Shown here one piece after another: positions 48,654 through 58,633 of a stretch of 64,000 nt of DNA. Origin of the DNA: Carnobacterium funditum DSM 5970 (GTDB taxonomy: Bacteria; Bacillota; Bacilli; Lactobacillales; Carnobacteriaceae). The stretch lies in the NCBI RefSeq assembly GCF_000744185.1, contig NZ_JQLL01000001.1, positions 1,765,001 through 1,829,000 of the forward strand. The letters run 5' to 3'. The notes beneath the pieces are model-generated. The model searched no databases, was not told the origin of the DNA, and saw nothing but the letters and a program-made list of their open reading frames with translations. Both the position numbers and the translations under genes were made by a program. How positions within the stretch are numbered: the stretch's first letter is position 1; each line of letters opens with the position of its first letter.

Positions 48654-49094
48654 CTACGACATGAGGCTATCTCTTACCATATCGATGTGTGGAATATTGT
48701 CTTCCAGGTAGATTTCTGAAATAGGTCGGAAACCGAATGATGTGTAAAATGTTTGCAGATAGGCTTGTGCTTGGGCATTCATGGGAAGTCCAGGATAGTG
48801 TTGATCCGCATAAGATAAAATGACTGTCAATAACTCTTCACCGAATCCGTTTTTCCTTTGTTCTTTCGGGACCATTACCCGCCCAATCCGGGTGCTGCCG
48901 GGTTCTAAAATAAGGCGTGCATAGGCCATAAATACATCATCTGCTTGTTTGAAGAAATGGATGCTTGTAAGATCAATATCATCGATTTCTTGATAGGCAC
49001 AGTCCTGTTCAACAACAAATACAGTTGTGCGTTCTTTATAAATACGGTGGAGCTCATTGTTCGTGAGTTCTCCAAAATGTTTGATTATCCACAT
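48654..49094 (-). CDS. GNAT acetyltransferase, ElaA type
   Basis: This 146-residue protein is of the ElaA-like GNAT group. It has the opening block YKERTTVFVVEQDCAYQEID, acetyl-CoA-binding RVMVPKEQRKNGFGEELLTV (R/Q-x-x-G-x-G/A type loop), and a C-terminal YTSFGFRPISEIYLEDNIPH block. The substrate is unknown. The start ATG follows AGGAGGA. It is monocistronic. Confidence 0.86.
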   Translation of the reverse strand: MWIIKHFGELTNNELHRIYKERTTVFVVEQDCAYQEIDDIDLTSIHFFKQADDVFMAYARLILEPGSTRIGRVMVPKEQRKNGFGEELLTVILSYADQHYPGLPMNAQAQAYLQTFYTSFGFRPISEIYLEDNIPHIDMVRDSLMS

Positions 49095-49577
49095 ACTTAA
49101 TCCTCCTGACAGAATAGCGATTTCCGTTCATAATAGCCTTATTATAGCAAAGTCGGCACAAATAAAAAATAGGCGAATTTTTTAGGGCATCCTCTAACAG
49201 AAAGGACTACGATAATCAGTCAAAAAAGAACACCTGAAACAAGATGAAATCTTTAAGGTTGAATAAATAAAAGACGCATCAAAAACGCTTAATAAATGTG
49301 TAAACAATGAATCTTCTGAGAGTCGTTTTGATAGTGCCTAGTATAGTCCGTTCAAGTGCAATATTAAATGAGGATAATAACTGCTGGCGCTATACAAGAG
49401 AACGATCCAATTGGTCAGGAATTGTTCCAGTAAGATCAGAATTAGATGTTAAGTTGGACTAGATTAACTTGTGAAATGGATGGTTTGTAGCTTATACAGT
49501 CAGTGTATTTTTTAATTTAAAAATAACATCTTTAATTAAAGCTGTTTGTATCCCTACGGAAAGAGTGGATAAATCTA
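49095..49577. other. Intergenic stretch
   Basis: No intact gene. Short plus-strand pieces (for example VPSIVRSSAILNEDNN then stops, about 49335-49400) look like an old pseudogene that I cannot name. Confidence 0.35.
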
Positions 49578-49630
49578 TTGTATCCACTCATATTAAGGTG
49601 TACAATCAAATAGGATTAGGTGTACCTTAA
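49578..49630 (+). promoter_or_regulatory. feo promoter with overlapping inverted repeat
   Basis: TTGTAT (49578-49583), 17 bases, TACAAT (49601-49606). A TTAAGGT...ACCTTAA inverted pair (49593-49599 and 49624-49630) brackets the -10 and presumed start. This may be the operator of an iron repressor (Fur or DtxR type). Confidence 0.55.
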
Positions 49631-49650
49631 AGATGAAAAGGAGTATTATA

Positions 49651-49896
49651 ATGAAGTTGTCAAAATTAAACAGAAATGAGTCAGTAGTGGTGACAAAAGT
49701 TGGTCATCCAGATCCACAAATGCAGCAACGGTTAATGGATTTGGGCTTTTATCCTGGAGGATTAGTCAAATTAGTGCTAGTTAGTCCAAAGAAAGATCCT
49801 AAAGCATATGAAGTAAGAGGGACGGTTATTGCAATCCGTAATGAGGATGCTAATTATATACAGGTAAAAATAAAGGAGAAAAACGATGTCGGATGA
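49651..49896 (+). CDS. feoA: Ferrous iron transport protein A
   Basis: This small SH3-like cytoplasmic protein supports FeoB. It has 81 residues from ATG 49651, which follows AAAGGAG by seven bases; the ATG at 49633 precedes that site and is less likely. It contains QQRLMDLGFYPGGLVKLVLV, the FeoA signature. It overlaps feoB by 11 bp, so the two are coupled. No feoC is present. Confidence 0.93.
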   Translation: MKLSKLNRNESVVVTKVGHPDPQMQQRLMDLGFYPGGLVKLVLVSPKKDPKAYEVRGTVIAIRNEDANYIQVKIKEKNDVG

Positions 49897-51784
49897 GTTT
49901 ATATTGGAAAATGAAAAAAATGGGCATGTCATTTCTTTAGCAGGAAATCCTAATGTTGGAAAAAGCACTGTTTTTAATCAATTGACTGGTTTAAAACAAC
50001 ACACTGGTAATTGGCCTGGAAAAACGGTTGGTATCGCAGAAGGAACAAAGCAGCATAAAAATAACTATTATTGTTTAGTTGATTTACCAGGTACCTATTC
50101 CCTTTCGTCTAATTCAGAAGAAGAAGAGGTAGCACAAGATTTTATCCAATCTGATTTATCTGAAGCGACCATTTGTGTTTGTGATGCAACTTCATTAGAA
50201 CGCAATTTAAATTTGGTGTTACAAATCATGCAAATGTCAGACAAAGTGGTGGTTTGTGTTAACTTAATTGATGAGGCACGTAAAAAAGGAATAGAGATTA
50301 ATATCGATAAATTGCAATCGTTATTAGGAGTTCCTGTCATTGCTACAGCAGCACGTCAAAATGAAGGATTAGATAACTTAATGACTGCTATAGATAAAGT
50401 GGTTTCTGAGGAACTTAAAATGAACCCCTATATGAAAAAAGCTTTAGTTAGTTTAAAGGAAAACCAAGAAGAGAATACAAAAGCCTTATTAGATCGAGCG
50501 ACAGTCATAGCTAACGATGTGATAAGCTTCACAAAAGAGGATCATAATCGCCGCGATCGCAAGCTGGATAAAATTTTGACGCAAAAACTGACCGGTATTC
50601 CAATTATGATTTTGTTATTAATTGTCGTTTTTTGGTTAACAATACAAGGAGCAAATGCACCCTCAAATGCTTTAGCAAGTATGTTTGGTACAATAGGGGC
50701 TTACTTGAATCAATTCGCGGCAGCTATTAATATGCCTGAGTGGTTGCGTGGCGCATTAATGGATGGAATTTATAATGTATTATCAACGGTTATTTCAGTA
50801 ATGCTGCCACCAATGGCTATCTTCTTTCCTTTGTTTACCTTACTAGAAGATTTCGGTTACTTGCCGCGTGTCGCCTTCAACTTAGATAAGTTTTTTGCAA
50901 ACGCAGGAGCATGTGGCAAACAAGCGCTGACGATGTGTATGGGATTTGGTTGTAATGCAGCTGGTGTAACAGGAACACGAATCATCAATTCACCTAGAGA
51001 AAAATTAATTGCTATTGTAACGAATAATTTTGTGCCATGTAATGGCCGGTTTCCAATATTAATTTCAATCATTACTATGTTCTTTGTAGGAAGTTCCGTA
51101 AGTTTGGGAAGTAGTTTACTTTCAGCGGTTCTTCTAGCTGGGACAGTTATTTTAGGGATATTAACAACATTTTGGATTTCTCAATTGCTTTCTAAAACGA
51201 TTTTAAAAGGCGTTCCCTCTTCATTCACGTTGGAATTACCGCCTTATCGTAAACCGCAAGTTGGATCAGTTATTGTTCGATCTATTTTTGATAGAGCGCT
51301 ATTTGTTTTATGGCGTGCAATTATTGTTGCTGCGCCAGCTGGATTAGTCATTTGGATAATGGCTAATGTTAGGATTGGTGACGCTAGCATATTGACCTGG
51401 ATTACAACTGCAATTGATCCGTTTGCTCGTTTAATGGGCTTAGATGGAACCATTTTAATGGCTTTCATTCTTGGATTACCTGCAAATGAAATTGTTATTC
51501 CAATTATGGTTATGGGCTACTTGAGTAAATCAACGCTCTTCGAATTCGATTCATTAGATCAATTTAAAACACTTTTGCTAGATAATGGATGGACGTGGTT
51601 AACAGCAGTGAATACCATTTTATTTACGATTTACCACTGGCCATGTTCTACAACGTTAATGACGATATACAAAGAAACGAAAAGTGCCAAATGGACATGG
51701 ATATCCTTCCTAGTACCAACAGTAATGGGAATAGTAACAACGATGATCGTTACCTTTTTAGCACATCTCTTTCATTTAGTATAA
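49886..51784 (+). CDS. feoB: Ferrous iron transporter B, GTPase-coupled
   Basis: This Fe2+ importer has an N-terminal G domain: G1 GNPNVGKST, G3 DLPGTYS, G4 NLID (residues about 20-160). A linker leads to a membrane domain of about eight helices, with the CGKQALTMCMGFGCNAAGVTG and NFVPCNGRFPIL gating blocks containing the conserved Cys residues. It has 632 residues, on the short side for FeoB but with all main parts. Start ATG 49886 lies inside the end of feoA. It is followed 55 bp later by glycerate kinase on the same strand. Confidence 0.96.
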   Translation: MSDEFILENEKNGHVISLAGNPNVGKSTVFNQLTGLKQHTGNWPGKTVGIAEGTKQHKNNYYCLVDLPGTYSLSSNSEEEEVAQDFIQSDLSEATICVCDATSLERNLNLVLQIMQMSDKVVVCVNLIDEARKKGIEINIDKLQSLLGVPVIATAARQNEGLDNLMTAIDKVVSEELKMNPYMKKALVSLKENQEENTKALLDRATVIANDVISFTKEDHNRRDRKLDKILTQKLTGIPIMILLLIVVFWLTIQGANAPSNALASMFGTIGAYLNQFAAAINMPEWLRGALMDGIYNVLSTVISVMLPPMAIFFPLFTLLEDFGYLPRVAFNLDKFFANAGACGKQALTMCMGFGCNAAGVTGTRIINSPREKLIAIVTNNFVPCNGRFPILISIITMFFVGSSVSLGSSLLSAVLLAGTVILGILTTFWISQLLSKTILKGVPSSFTLELPPYRKPQVGSVIVRSIFDRALFVLWRAIIVAAPAGLVIWIMANVRIGDASILTWITTAIDPFARLMGLDGTILMAFILGLPANEIVIPIMVMGYLSKSTLFEFDSLDQFKTLLLDNGWTWLTAVNTILFTIYHWPCSTTLMTIYKETKSAKWTWISFLVPTVMGIVTTMIVTFLAHLFHLV

Positions 51785-51848
51785 AAGGAAAAAGCTGTTA
51801 CAATGACTAGTATCGTATACCAACTGACCTTAACAGGAGGTGAATCCA

Positions 51849-52976
51849 GTGAAAATAATTTCTGCTATGGACTCAATGAAGGGTTCTTTAACAAGTATTG
51901 AAGCCAATCGTATCATAAAAGAAGTTTTCCAAGATGAACAAATAGAGGTTGTAGAAATAGCCATTGCAGACGGAGGAGAAGGGACTGTTGAAGTTTTTGT
52001 AGAGAATGGACAGGGTGTCTATGAAACGGTGGCTGTTCATAATCTAAAAGGAGAGGCTATAGAGACAGTTTTTGGCTGGCTAGCAGAATCAAAAACAGCG
52101 ATTATCGAAGCAGCTGCAGCTGCCGGTATCCAATTTTTAGATTTTAAAGAAGCCACACATCCTAAAAATACCAGTTCAATCGGTGTTGGCGAAACAATCC
52201 TAAAAGCATTAGATAAACAGGCTGAAACGATTATTATTGGACTAGGTGGCTCAGGAACGGTTGATGGTGGCATAGGAGCACTAGCAGCTTTAGGAGTAAG
52301 ATTTTATGATAATCAAGGAGCAGAGTTGACTCCTGTTGGAAAGAATCTAGCGAATATTTCAAGCATAAACGAGGACAAATTAGATTCGCGTGTAAAAGAA
52401 ACAACATTCATCGTTGCAGCTGATGTAGCGAGTACGTTAACAGGACCAGATGGGGCAGTCTATATGTTTGGTTTGCAAAAAGGGATTTTAGAAGAAGAGC
52501 TGTCAGCATATGAAAGGGCAATGGAACAGTTTAAGAGTATCCTTTTAGAAAATGAAGTAGATCACTTTGGCGACGGTGCAGCGGGTGGACTAGGTGCAGC
52601 ATTTAGAAAAGTGTTAAGTGCTGAAGTTGTTTCTGGGCTAGAATTAATTGCAAAACAAGTCCAGCTAGAGACACTACTGAAGGATACCGACTTAGTAGTG
52701 ACTGGTGAAGGGAAGCTGGATAATCAAACGCTGCAAGGAAAAGTACCTGTTGGAATCAGTCGCTTAAGCAAACAACGCGGGATTCCAACGATTGCTTTTG
52801 TTGGTGCGTTTACGGGTGACAGTGAAGCGTTTAAAAAAGTGGGTATCCATGCTGTAATACCCATCGTAGATCGAATTACTACATTAGAAGAAGCGATGGG
52901 AAATGCTGGAGAGAATTTAAAAAGAGCGGCTCAACGAACCAAGGAACTGCTATTTCTTTTAAACTCAATCGATTAA
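51849..52976 (+). CDS. glxK: Glycerate kinase
   Basis: It phosphorylates D-glycerate. The N-terminus KIISAMDSMKGSLTS matches the GlxK/GarK class (usual motif DSFKGSL). Further landmarks are IADGGEGTVEVF, IIGLGGSGTVDGGIGALAALG and LVVTGEGKLDNQT. It has 375 residues from GTG 51849, eight bases after GGAGG; GTG 51840 is the alternative. It may be cotranscribed with feoAB, but there is no functional link that I can name. A terminator follows. Confidence 0.93.
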   Translation: MKIISAMDSMKGSLTSIEANRIIKEVFQDEQIEVVEIAIADGGEGTVEVFVENGQGVYETVAVHNLKGEAIETVFGWLAESKTAIIEAAAAAGIQFLDFKEATHPKNTSSIGVGETILKALDKQAETIIIGLGGSGTVDGGIGALAALGVRFYDNQGAELTPVGKNLANISSINEDKLDSRVKETTFIVAADVASTLTGPDGAVYMFGLQKGILEEELSAYERAMEQFKSILLENEVDHFGDGAAGGLGAAFRKVLSAEVVSGLELIAKQVQLETLLKDTDLVVTGEGKLDNQTLQGKVPVGISRLSKQRGIPTIAFVGAFTGDSEAFKKVGIHAVIPIVDRITTLEEAMGNAGENLKRAAQRTKELLFLLNSID

Positions 52977-52984
52977 AAATAGCA

Positions 52985-53016
52985 AAAACCTCTCAGAAAA
53001 AATTCTGAGAGGTTTT
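52985..53016 (+). terminator. Terminator after glxK
   Basis: It is a perfect 13-bp stem (52985-52997 with 53004-53016) ending in GTTTT. Confidence 0.88.
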
Positions 53017-53044
53017 ATGTTTGAAAGAATCGTTCTATTCTACT

Positions 53045-53445
53045 TTTATTTCATAGTGATGGTAGCACGTAGTTGTATTTTATTGCATTGACAGAAGTAC
53101 TCAAAACAGTGGCGGGTTTACTAGTGTTAACGATTACTCTTGTATACACGTTTCTAACGTTTCCTTGATAGATTGGATAACATGCTATTCTTTTACTGCT
53201 AAAAACAGATATTGTTTCTGCTGGATTAATGTATAAATCTTCAGTTTGAAGTTAAGACATAACAGCCACAAGCATACCAGGTTTCAAGACGTTTTCAGCT
53301 GTTTTTCTGTTTAGTTCTTCATACATAGATTTCACTTGCTCATAGTTAACGACAGGAACTTGTGTTGTTTCTGTTTGTTCTAATGCATCGACCAACGTTT
53401 GATAAAAATCTTGAGATTTTATGTTTAGTGATGCAACAGCATATA
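53045..53445 (-). pseudogene. Unidentified broken gene
   Basis: On the minus strand one reads IKSQDFYQTLVDALEQTETT, VNYEQVKSMYEELNRKTAEN and VLKPGMLVAVMS, a stop, then LYINPAETISVFSSKRIACY and RVIVNTSKPATVLSTSVNAI. It is a coherent protein frame with one stop and no clear start. I do not recognise it. The rest of 53017-53747 has no gene. Confidence 0.45.
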
Positions 53446-53759
53446 TTAGTTTTTGATAGTATCAAAAGCAACCTTGTGTTACGTTAAAAAAATTGTCAGC
53501 GAATGAGTTAGCTAAATGAATATTTATTGATAAAGGATAATGATGAGAACGAAAAAGAATAGCCAAAGAGTGTGGAACATAAAAGTTGTTCAAAAAATTA
53601 AATAGAATAGAACTAAATGAAATAAAATACTTGAAAGGCATTAATAAAGAAAAAGCGAACACGAGTAAAGTAGGATGATACTACAATGTACTTACTTATC
53701 TATTTTTCTTATAGCCCTTATGTTAAAATATAGGTAAAAAGCTTTATGTGAGGAAGATT

Positions 53760-54371
53760 ATGGAAAAAAAGAATCAATATCGTACAACTATAAAAATTTG
53801 CCCCCTATTTTATCAAGAGACTAAACGAATCAACCAACTTTTATTAAATAATATAACGAAAGAAGAAATTATTAAAAAGTTGAACGACCAAAATCATTTA
53901 CAGTTAACGTCTGCTGCTCAAATAAAATCAGTTGGCAGCGAATTGTTGTATAGGCTGTCTTTACTCGATAAGAAAATGCAAGAGATGATTCAACAAGAAG
54001 ATAACCAAACGTCTAAAACTTTAGTAGTCTACAGCATTCTTTGTGCTGATCGGTTATTCATAGAATTTGCTAGAGAACTTTATTTAGATAAATTATTAAC
54101 GCTGTATACAGAAATTTCTAAACAAGAAGTCATTCGATTTATTGAGCGTAAAGCAGAAACAAATGAAACAGTTGCTAAATGGGAAGACTATACTTACAAT
54201 CGATTAGCGCGTTCTTTTTTGCAAGTACTAAAAGAAGCAGGTTGGATTCATGAAATAAGAAAAAGTCATTACAAAATAGAGAAGCCATTCATTTCAATTG
54301 GAGCTAGAAATTACTTGAAAGAAGAAGGTTATACTCCAGCTGTAGAAGTAGTGTTAGGAGAGTTAATATGA
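53760..54371 (+). CDS. brxA: BREX protein BrxA (DUF1819)
   Basis: It is the first gene of a BREX phage-defence operon. The 203-residue small helical protein of the DUF1819 family (RTTIKICPLFYQETKRINQLL, VVYSILCADRLFIEFARELY, YNRLARSFLQVLKEAGWI) is thought to bind DNA. I chose ATG 53760, six bases after GAGG. Its end overlaps brxB by 4 bp (ATGA). Confidence 0.93.
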   Translation: MEKKNQYRTTIKICPLFYQETKRINQLLLNNITKEEIIKKLNDQNHLQLTSAAQIKSVGSELLYRLSLLDKKMQEMIQQEDNQTSKTLVVYSILCADRLFIEFARELYLDKLLTLYTEISKQEVIRFIERKAETNETVAKWEDYTYNRLARSFLQVLKEAGWIHEIRKSHYKIEKPFISIGARNYLKEEGYTPAVEVVLGELI

Positions 54372-54949
54372 GAACGACTCAAGAGAGATTGAATATTCTA
54401 CAAGAAAAGTTAATAAGTCCTGACTTTTTAGAGAAACAAGGATTGGGAAATGAAATGAGTTATTATATTTTTGATTATGATCCCAAAGATGAACTTTTGA
54501 TACGCAAAGCCATTCCAGAGATGACGACATATATCACTAAGCATACTGGAGATAGACATTTTCAAGAATTTAATCTTTACGATATCATCATTGATTTTTT
54601 TGAAGAACGAAATTATATGCAAAAGAATTTTCGAGCTGAAGAGAAACTAGGTAGTGAACGAGTGATTGAAAAAATGCAACAAGGATTAAAAATTGCTACT
54701 GAACGGGATGTGATTGTTAATTCTATTAAAGAAAAATTAAATGAAGATGCTATTGTTTTGATTACTGGAGTTGGAAAAGCGTACCCAATTATCCGTTCGC
54801 ATGTCATTTTAAATAACTTACAATCAATTATCACTCACAAACCATTAATTATGTTTTACCCAGGCAGATTTGAAAATAATACGTTAAAATTATTTGATGT
54901 TTTTCACGATGATAATTATTATCGTGCATTTCAAATAGTACCTAGATAG
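54368..54949 (+). CDS. brxB: BREX protein BrxB (DUF1788)
   Basis: This 193-residue protein of the DUF1788 family starts RTTQERLNILQEKLISPDFL and ends DVFHDDNYYRAFQIVPR, with VLITGVGKAYPIIRSHVILN and MFYPGRFENNTLKLFD blocks. It is an essential BREX component of unknown biochemistry. It is coupled to brxA by a 4-bp overlap and followed 11 bp later by brxC. Confidence 0.93.
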   Translation: MRTTQERLNILQEKLISPDFLEKQGLGNEMSYYIFDYDPKDELLIRKAIPEMTTYITKHTGDRHFQEFNLYDIIIDFFEERNYMQKNFRAEEKLGSERVIEKMQQGLKIATERDVIVNSIKEKLNEDAIVLITGVGKAYPIIRSHVILNNLQSIITHKPLIMFYPGRFENNTLKLFDVFHDDNYYRAFQIVPR

Positions 54950-54960
54950 GAGGAGTTAAC

Positions 54961-57900
54961 TTGAAAATAAAAGAGTTGTTTTATAAAGATATTGAACGAG
55001 AAATCCAAGGTGTAGTTGTCGTTGATGAAAAAGAAGAAGCAAAAGCGGAGCAAGAGTTAGAAGAATTTGTTGTAACAGAAGAAATGGAAAAACATTTAGA
55101 TACTTTTTTTGAGGCATATAATAAAGCTTATAAACAACCCACGGACAGGATTGGAGTCTGGATATCAGGATTCTTTGGTTCAGGGAAGTCGCATTTCTTG
55201 AAGATAGTATCGTATTTATTAGATAGCAACAAAATCGTTTCAGGAAAAAGACCTGTTGATTATTTTGAAGTAAAAATTCACTATCCGATGATACTACAAA
55301 AGATGAAAGATGCGATTAGCTACCAAACGGATGTTGTCCTGTTTAATATTGATTCTAAAGCTGGAGCAAATACGAAGCAAAGAAAATTAGCCGTTGTCAA
55401 AGTCTTTAATAAAGTGTTTGATGAGCACCGTGGATACAGCCCCTCTATACCCTGGATTGCTCATTTAGAAGAAACCTTAGAGGACAAAGGGCAATATGAA
55501 GTGTTTAAAAAGTCATTTGAAGAAAAAGCTGGTCTTATTTGGGAAGAAGGAAGGGATGAAGTTTTCTACAATGAAGATGAGATGATAGAAGCTCTTATGG
55601 AAGCAACAGATATGAGCGAAGAAAGTGCACGCCATTGGATTACAACTGGTGAGGAAAATTATGATGTTAGTGTTGATTCGTTTGCCAGACGAGTGAAAAA
55701 ATATGTAGATCAAAAAGATTCTAATTACCGCCTAGTGTTTATGGCTGATGAAATGGGCCAATATATTTCTGATAATAAGGATTTAATGGTTGAATTGCAG
55801 ACTGTAGCAGAAGATATCGGTCGTTATACAAAAGGGCAAGTTTGGGTAGTGGTCACAAGTCAACAGGATATTGACAATTTAGAAAATGATCTTTCTTCTT
55901 CGAATGATTTTTCAAAAATTCAAGGTCGCTTTCCGACTCGCCTAAGCTTAAGCTCTGCAAATGCTGATGAAGTTATCAAAAAGCGCTTATTGGCTAAAAA
56001 TGACACGGCAAAACAAACGTTACAAATTACATACGATGAACGAATGCAAGCGGCTTTACGGAATAAAATTTCTTTTTCAACTGATACGGCTACATTAAAA
56101 GTATACGACACAATGAAAGATTTTGTTGATTTTTATCCTTTTGTTCCTTATCAAATTACATTATTACAAAAAGTACTAGAAGAAATTCGTAGACATGGAC
56201 TTGCTGGTTCAAGTGTCTCCACAGGAGAACGAAATTTATTAGGAACGATTCAATTAGCTGTTTTACAGTATAAAGATAATCCTGTAGGTTCTTTAATTCC
56301 ATTTCAATCGTTTTTTGCGAACCTAGACTCTAGTTTAGATTATAGTATACGATCAACTATTATAAAGGCACAACAAAATGCTAGTTTAAATAAATTTGAC
56401 GTCGAAGTATTAAAATTATTATTTCTAATTCGGTATATTCAAGAAATTCCAGCTAATAGTGAAAATGTCGCGACTTTAATGATTAATCAATTAGATGAGG
56501 ATAAATTAGAAGCAAGTAAACAAGTTGAAGAATCTTTAAGAAGATTAGTGAAAGAGTACTTAGTTCAGCGTAATGGATCTGAGTTTATCTTTTTGACTAA
56601 TGAAGAACAAGATATCAACCGCGAAATTCAAAATATGGAAGTACCTACAGCCAACTTACTTAACCAAATTGGGGAAGTAATCTATAGTGATATACTCGAC
56701 TTGAAAAAATACACACATTATTCGGTTTTGAATAAGAAAAGCGTCAGTTACAACTTTGACGTAGCTCGTTGGATAGACGATCGTGTTATTGGTAATGCTA
56801 ACGCTGAAATAGGTGTACGAATGATTACTCCTTATTCGGATAGTTATCAGAATCCAGAAAGTATCTTGCAACTATCTTCAAGAGAAAACCAAGTAATTGT
56901 GGAATTAGATTCTACAGGAACGTTTTATGAAGATATGTTAAATATTATGAAAATTGATCAGTATTTACGTGTGAATTCTTCTCGTAAACGGACAGACTTA
57001 GAACAGGATATTTTAAACCGTAAAGCTCGTGAACGAAATGAGTTAACAGCCACTATTCAAGTTCAATTGCGGAATGCTTTAGAGCATGCACATATCTATA
57101 TTTACGGTTCAGAAGTAGAAGTTAGTGGAACAAATGCTCCTTCAATTATTAGTGCTGGCTTACATCAATTGGTAACAAATATTTATCGCCATCTTAATTA
57201 TGTCCAAAAATTTTATGAACGGAGTGATTTTGATTCAGTTATTAATGAAGATGATATCGAATTACTAGAGATAGGGATAGACGGTAATGATGAAAATCAC
57301 TTAGCTACTGAGACTATCCAACAGTATATTCAGCGACAGTCCGAAAGAAAAATTACGTTCACATTGTTTAACTTGATTCAAGAATTTCAAATAAAACCAT
57401 ATGGCTGGCGTGTAGAGGATATTCTAGTCTCTATCATACGTTTAGTTAAGGCAGAAAAAATCATTCTAAAAACAAATCATCAAACCATTGAGTTGCAAGA
57501 TCCAATGCTAGAACGACAACTGATGAACCGAAACTCCCAAGAAAAAATGCTTATTCAAAAAAGAAAAGTGATTGACGAACGAATCCTCCGTGAGGTTAAG
57601 CAACTCCATAAAGATTTATTTGGAGTTCGTTTAACAGAAGATAAAGAAGATAGGATAGCCGAAGAATTTCGTGCGAGATTAGAACGGAAACAAAAAGAAT
57701 TACACACACTACTAGAAAAATATCGAGAACATTTTTATCCGGGGCAAGAAGAGATCAATCAGTATCTGAAAGATATTACCCAAGTAGTTCATGTACAAGA
57801 TACGTTAGATTTTATTCAAACTTTACATCGGACAGCAATGGACCTGTATGATGATGCGGATGAAATGATAGAAATACAGACATTCTTTAAGTATAGTCAA

Positions 57901-58578
57901 GTAGTTTATGATGAAGCTTACAAAATACGCAATCGGTTTAAAGATGATCAATCCATGATTCAACTTGAAGAAACTTTAAGCGTGGGAAATGAAATACAAA
58001 ATATTATAAAAATGGCACGTCCATATAAACGGTTGAGCGACTTACCAAAATTAGTCGAACAATATAAACAGTCATTAACGGAAGAAATGAATAGAGAAAT
58101 TGGACCGCTAATGGATAACGTAACAAACAAAGAAAAAATATTACTCGATTCTATTCAAACGGACAAAGAAGTAAATCAGCACTTTGTTCATAGTATTCGC
58201 AGTCGCTTTGAGGTATTAAAACAAAAGGTTGATAACTCTGGCACGTTGAAAGATTTAAGTGCTGCTAAATCTGAAGTCGAGTTTATTACAGATCAACTAT
58301 CTAGTCAAATTAATAGATACCAGCATGAACTAGCGGAAGAACGGCGAATAGCATTAAAAGCAAAACAAAATATACAAAAAGAAAAATCTTATCCTGAAAA
58401 AGAAGAAGTTGAACCCATCATACATGAACCACAAGCAGTATTGGTACATGTCAGTCAATTGATACCCTCTAGTAGCTACACTATTCGAAATGAAGCAGAG
58501 TTAGCTAAGTTGATGGAAGAAATGAAACTAAGACTTCAAAAAGAGTTAACAGAAAATAAATACATTCAATTTATCTAA
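54961..58578 (+). CDS. brxC: BREX ATPase BrxC
   Basis: It is a large AAA+-like ATPase of the BREX complex with 1205 residues, normal for the family. The Walker A motif is GFFGSGKSHFLK (about residues 70-81) and Walker B is LVFMADEMGQYI (about D263, E264). The N-terminus IKELFYKDIEREIQGVV is typical. The long C-terminal half contains coiled coils (RIAEEFRARLERKQKELH and others). It starts at TTG 54961 after AGGAGG. A hairpin resembling a terminator follows its stop before pglX. Confidence 0.96.
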   Translation: MKIKELFYKDIEREIQGVVVVDEKEEAKAEQELEEFVVTEEMEKHLDTFFEAYNKAYKQPTDRIGVWISGFFGSGKSHFLKIVSYLLDSNKIVSGKRPVDYFEVKIHYPMILQKMKDAISYQTDVVLFNIDSKAGANTKQRKLAVVKVFNKVFDEHRGYSPSIPWIAHLEETLEDKGQYEVFKKSFEEKAGLIWEEGRDEVFYNEDEMIEALMEATDMSEESARHWITTGEENYDVSVDSFARRVKKYVDQKDSNYRLVFMADEMGQYISDNKDLMVELQTVAEDIGRYTKGQVWVVVTSQQDIDNLENDLSSSNDFSKIQGRFPTRLSLSSANADEVIKKRLLAKNDTAKQTLQITYDERMQAALRNKISFSTDTATLKVYDTMKDFVDFYPFVPYQITLLQKVLEEIRRHGLAGSSVSTGERNLLGTIQLAVLQYKDNPVGSLIPFQSFFANLDSSLDYSIRSTIIKAQQNASLNKFDVEVLKLLFLIRYIQEIPANSENVATLMINQLDEDKLEASKQVEESLRRLVKEYLVQRNGSEFIFLTNEEQDINREIQNMEVPTANLLNQIGEVIYSDILDLKKYTHYSVLNKKSVSYNFDVARWIDDRVIGNANAEIGVRMITPYSDSYQNPESILQLSSRENQVIVELDSTGTFYEDMLNIMKIDQYLRVNSSRKRTDLEQDILNRKARERNELTATIQVQLRNALEHAHIYIYGSEVEVSGTNAPSIISAGLHQLVTNIYRHLNYVQKFYERSDFDSVINEDDIELLEIGIDGNDENHLATETIQQYIQRQSERKITFTLFNLIQEFQIKPYGWRVEDILVSIIRLVKAEKIILKTNHQTIELQDPMLERQLMNRNSQEKMLIQKRKVIDERILREVKQLHKDLFGVRLTEDKEDRIAEEFRARLERKQKELHTLLEKYREHFYPGQEEINQYLKDITQVVHVQDTLDFIQTLHRTAMDLYDDADEMIEIQTFFKYSQVVYDEAYKIRNRFKDDQSMIQLEETLSVGNEIQNIIKMARPYKRLSDLPKLVEQYKQSLTEEMNREIGPLMDNVTNKEKILLDSIQTDKEVNQHFVHSIRSRFEVLKQKVDNSGTLKDLSAAKSEVEFITDQLSSQINRYQHELAEERRIALKAKQNIQKEKSYPEKEEVEPIIHEPQAVLVHVSQLIPSSSYTIRNEAELAKLMEEMKLRLQKELTENKYIQFI

Positions 58579-58583
58579 TAAAA

Positions 58584-58615
58584 GAAAGAGCTAAATCATT
58601 TTAGCTCTTTTTTAA
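58584..58615 (+). terminator. Intra-operon hairpin between brxC and pglX
   Basis: AAAGAGCTAAA pairs with TTTTAGCTCTTT with a short ATCA-type loop, and TTTTTT lies at the foot of the stem. It sits within 50 bp between brxC and pglX. It probably lowers pglX expression relative to brxABC. Confidence 0.75.
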
Positions 58616-58633
58616 AATGAAAGAAGTGTGAGT

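Noticed and set aside
54961-58578. BrxC as a DUF499-type or phage helicase from another defence system
   Set aside because: Gene order brxA-brxB before it and pglX after it, with the IKELFYKDIEREIQGVV start, identifies BREX BrxC.
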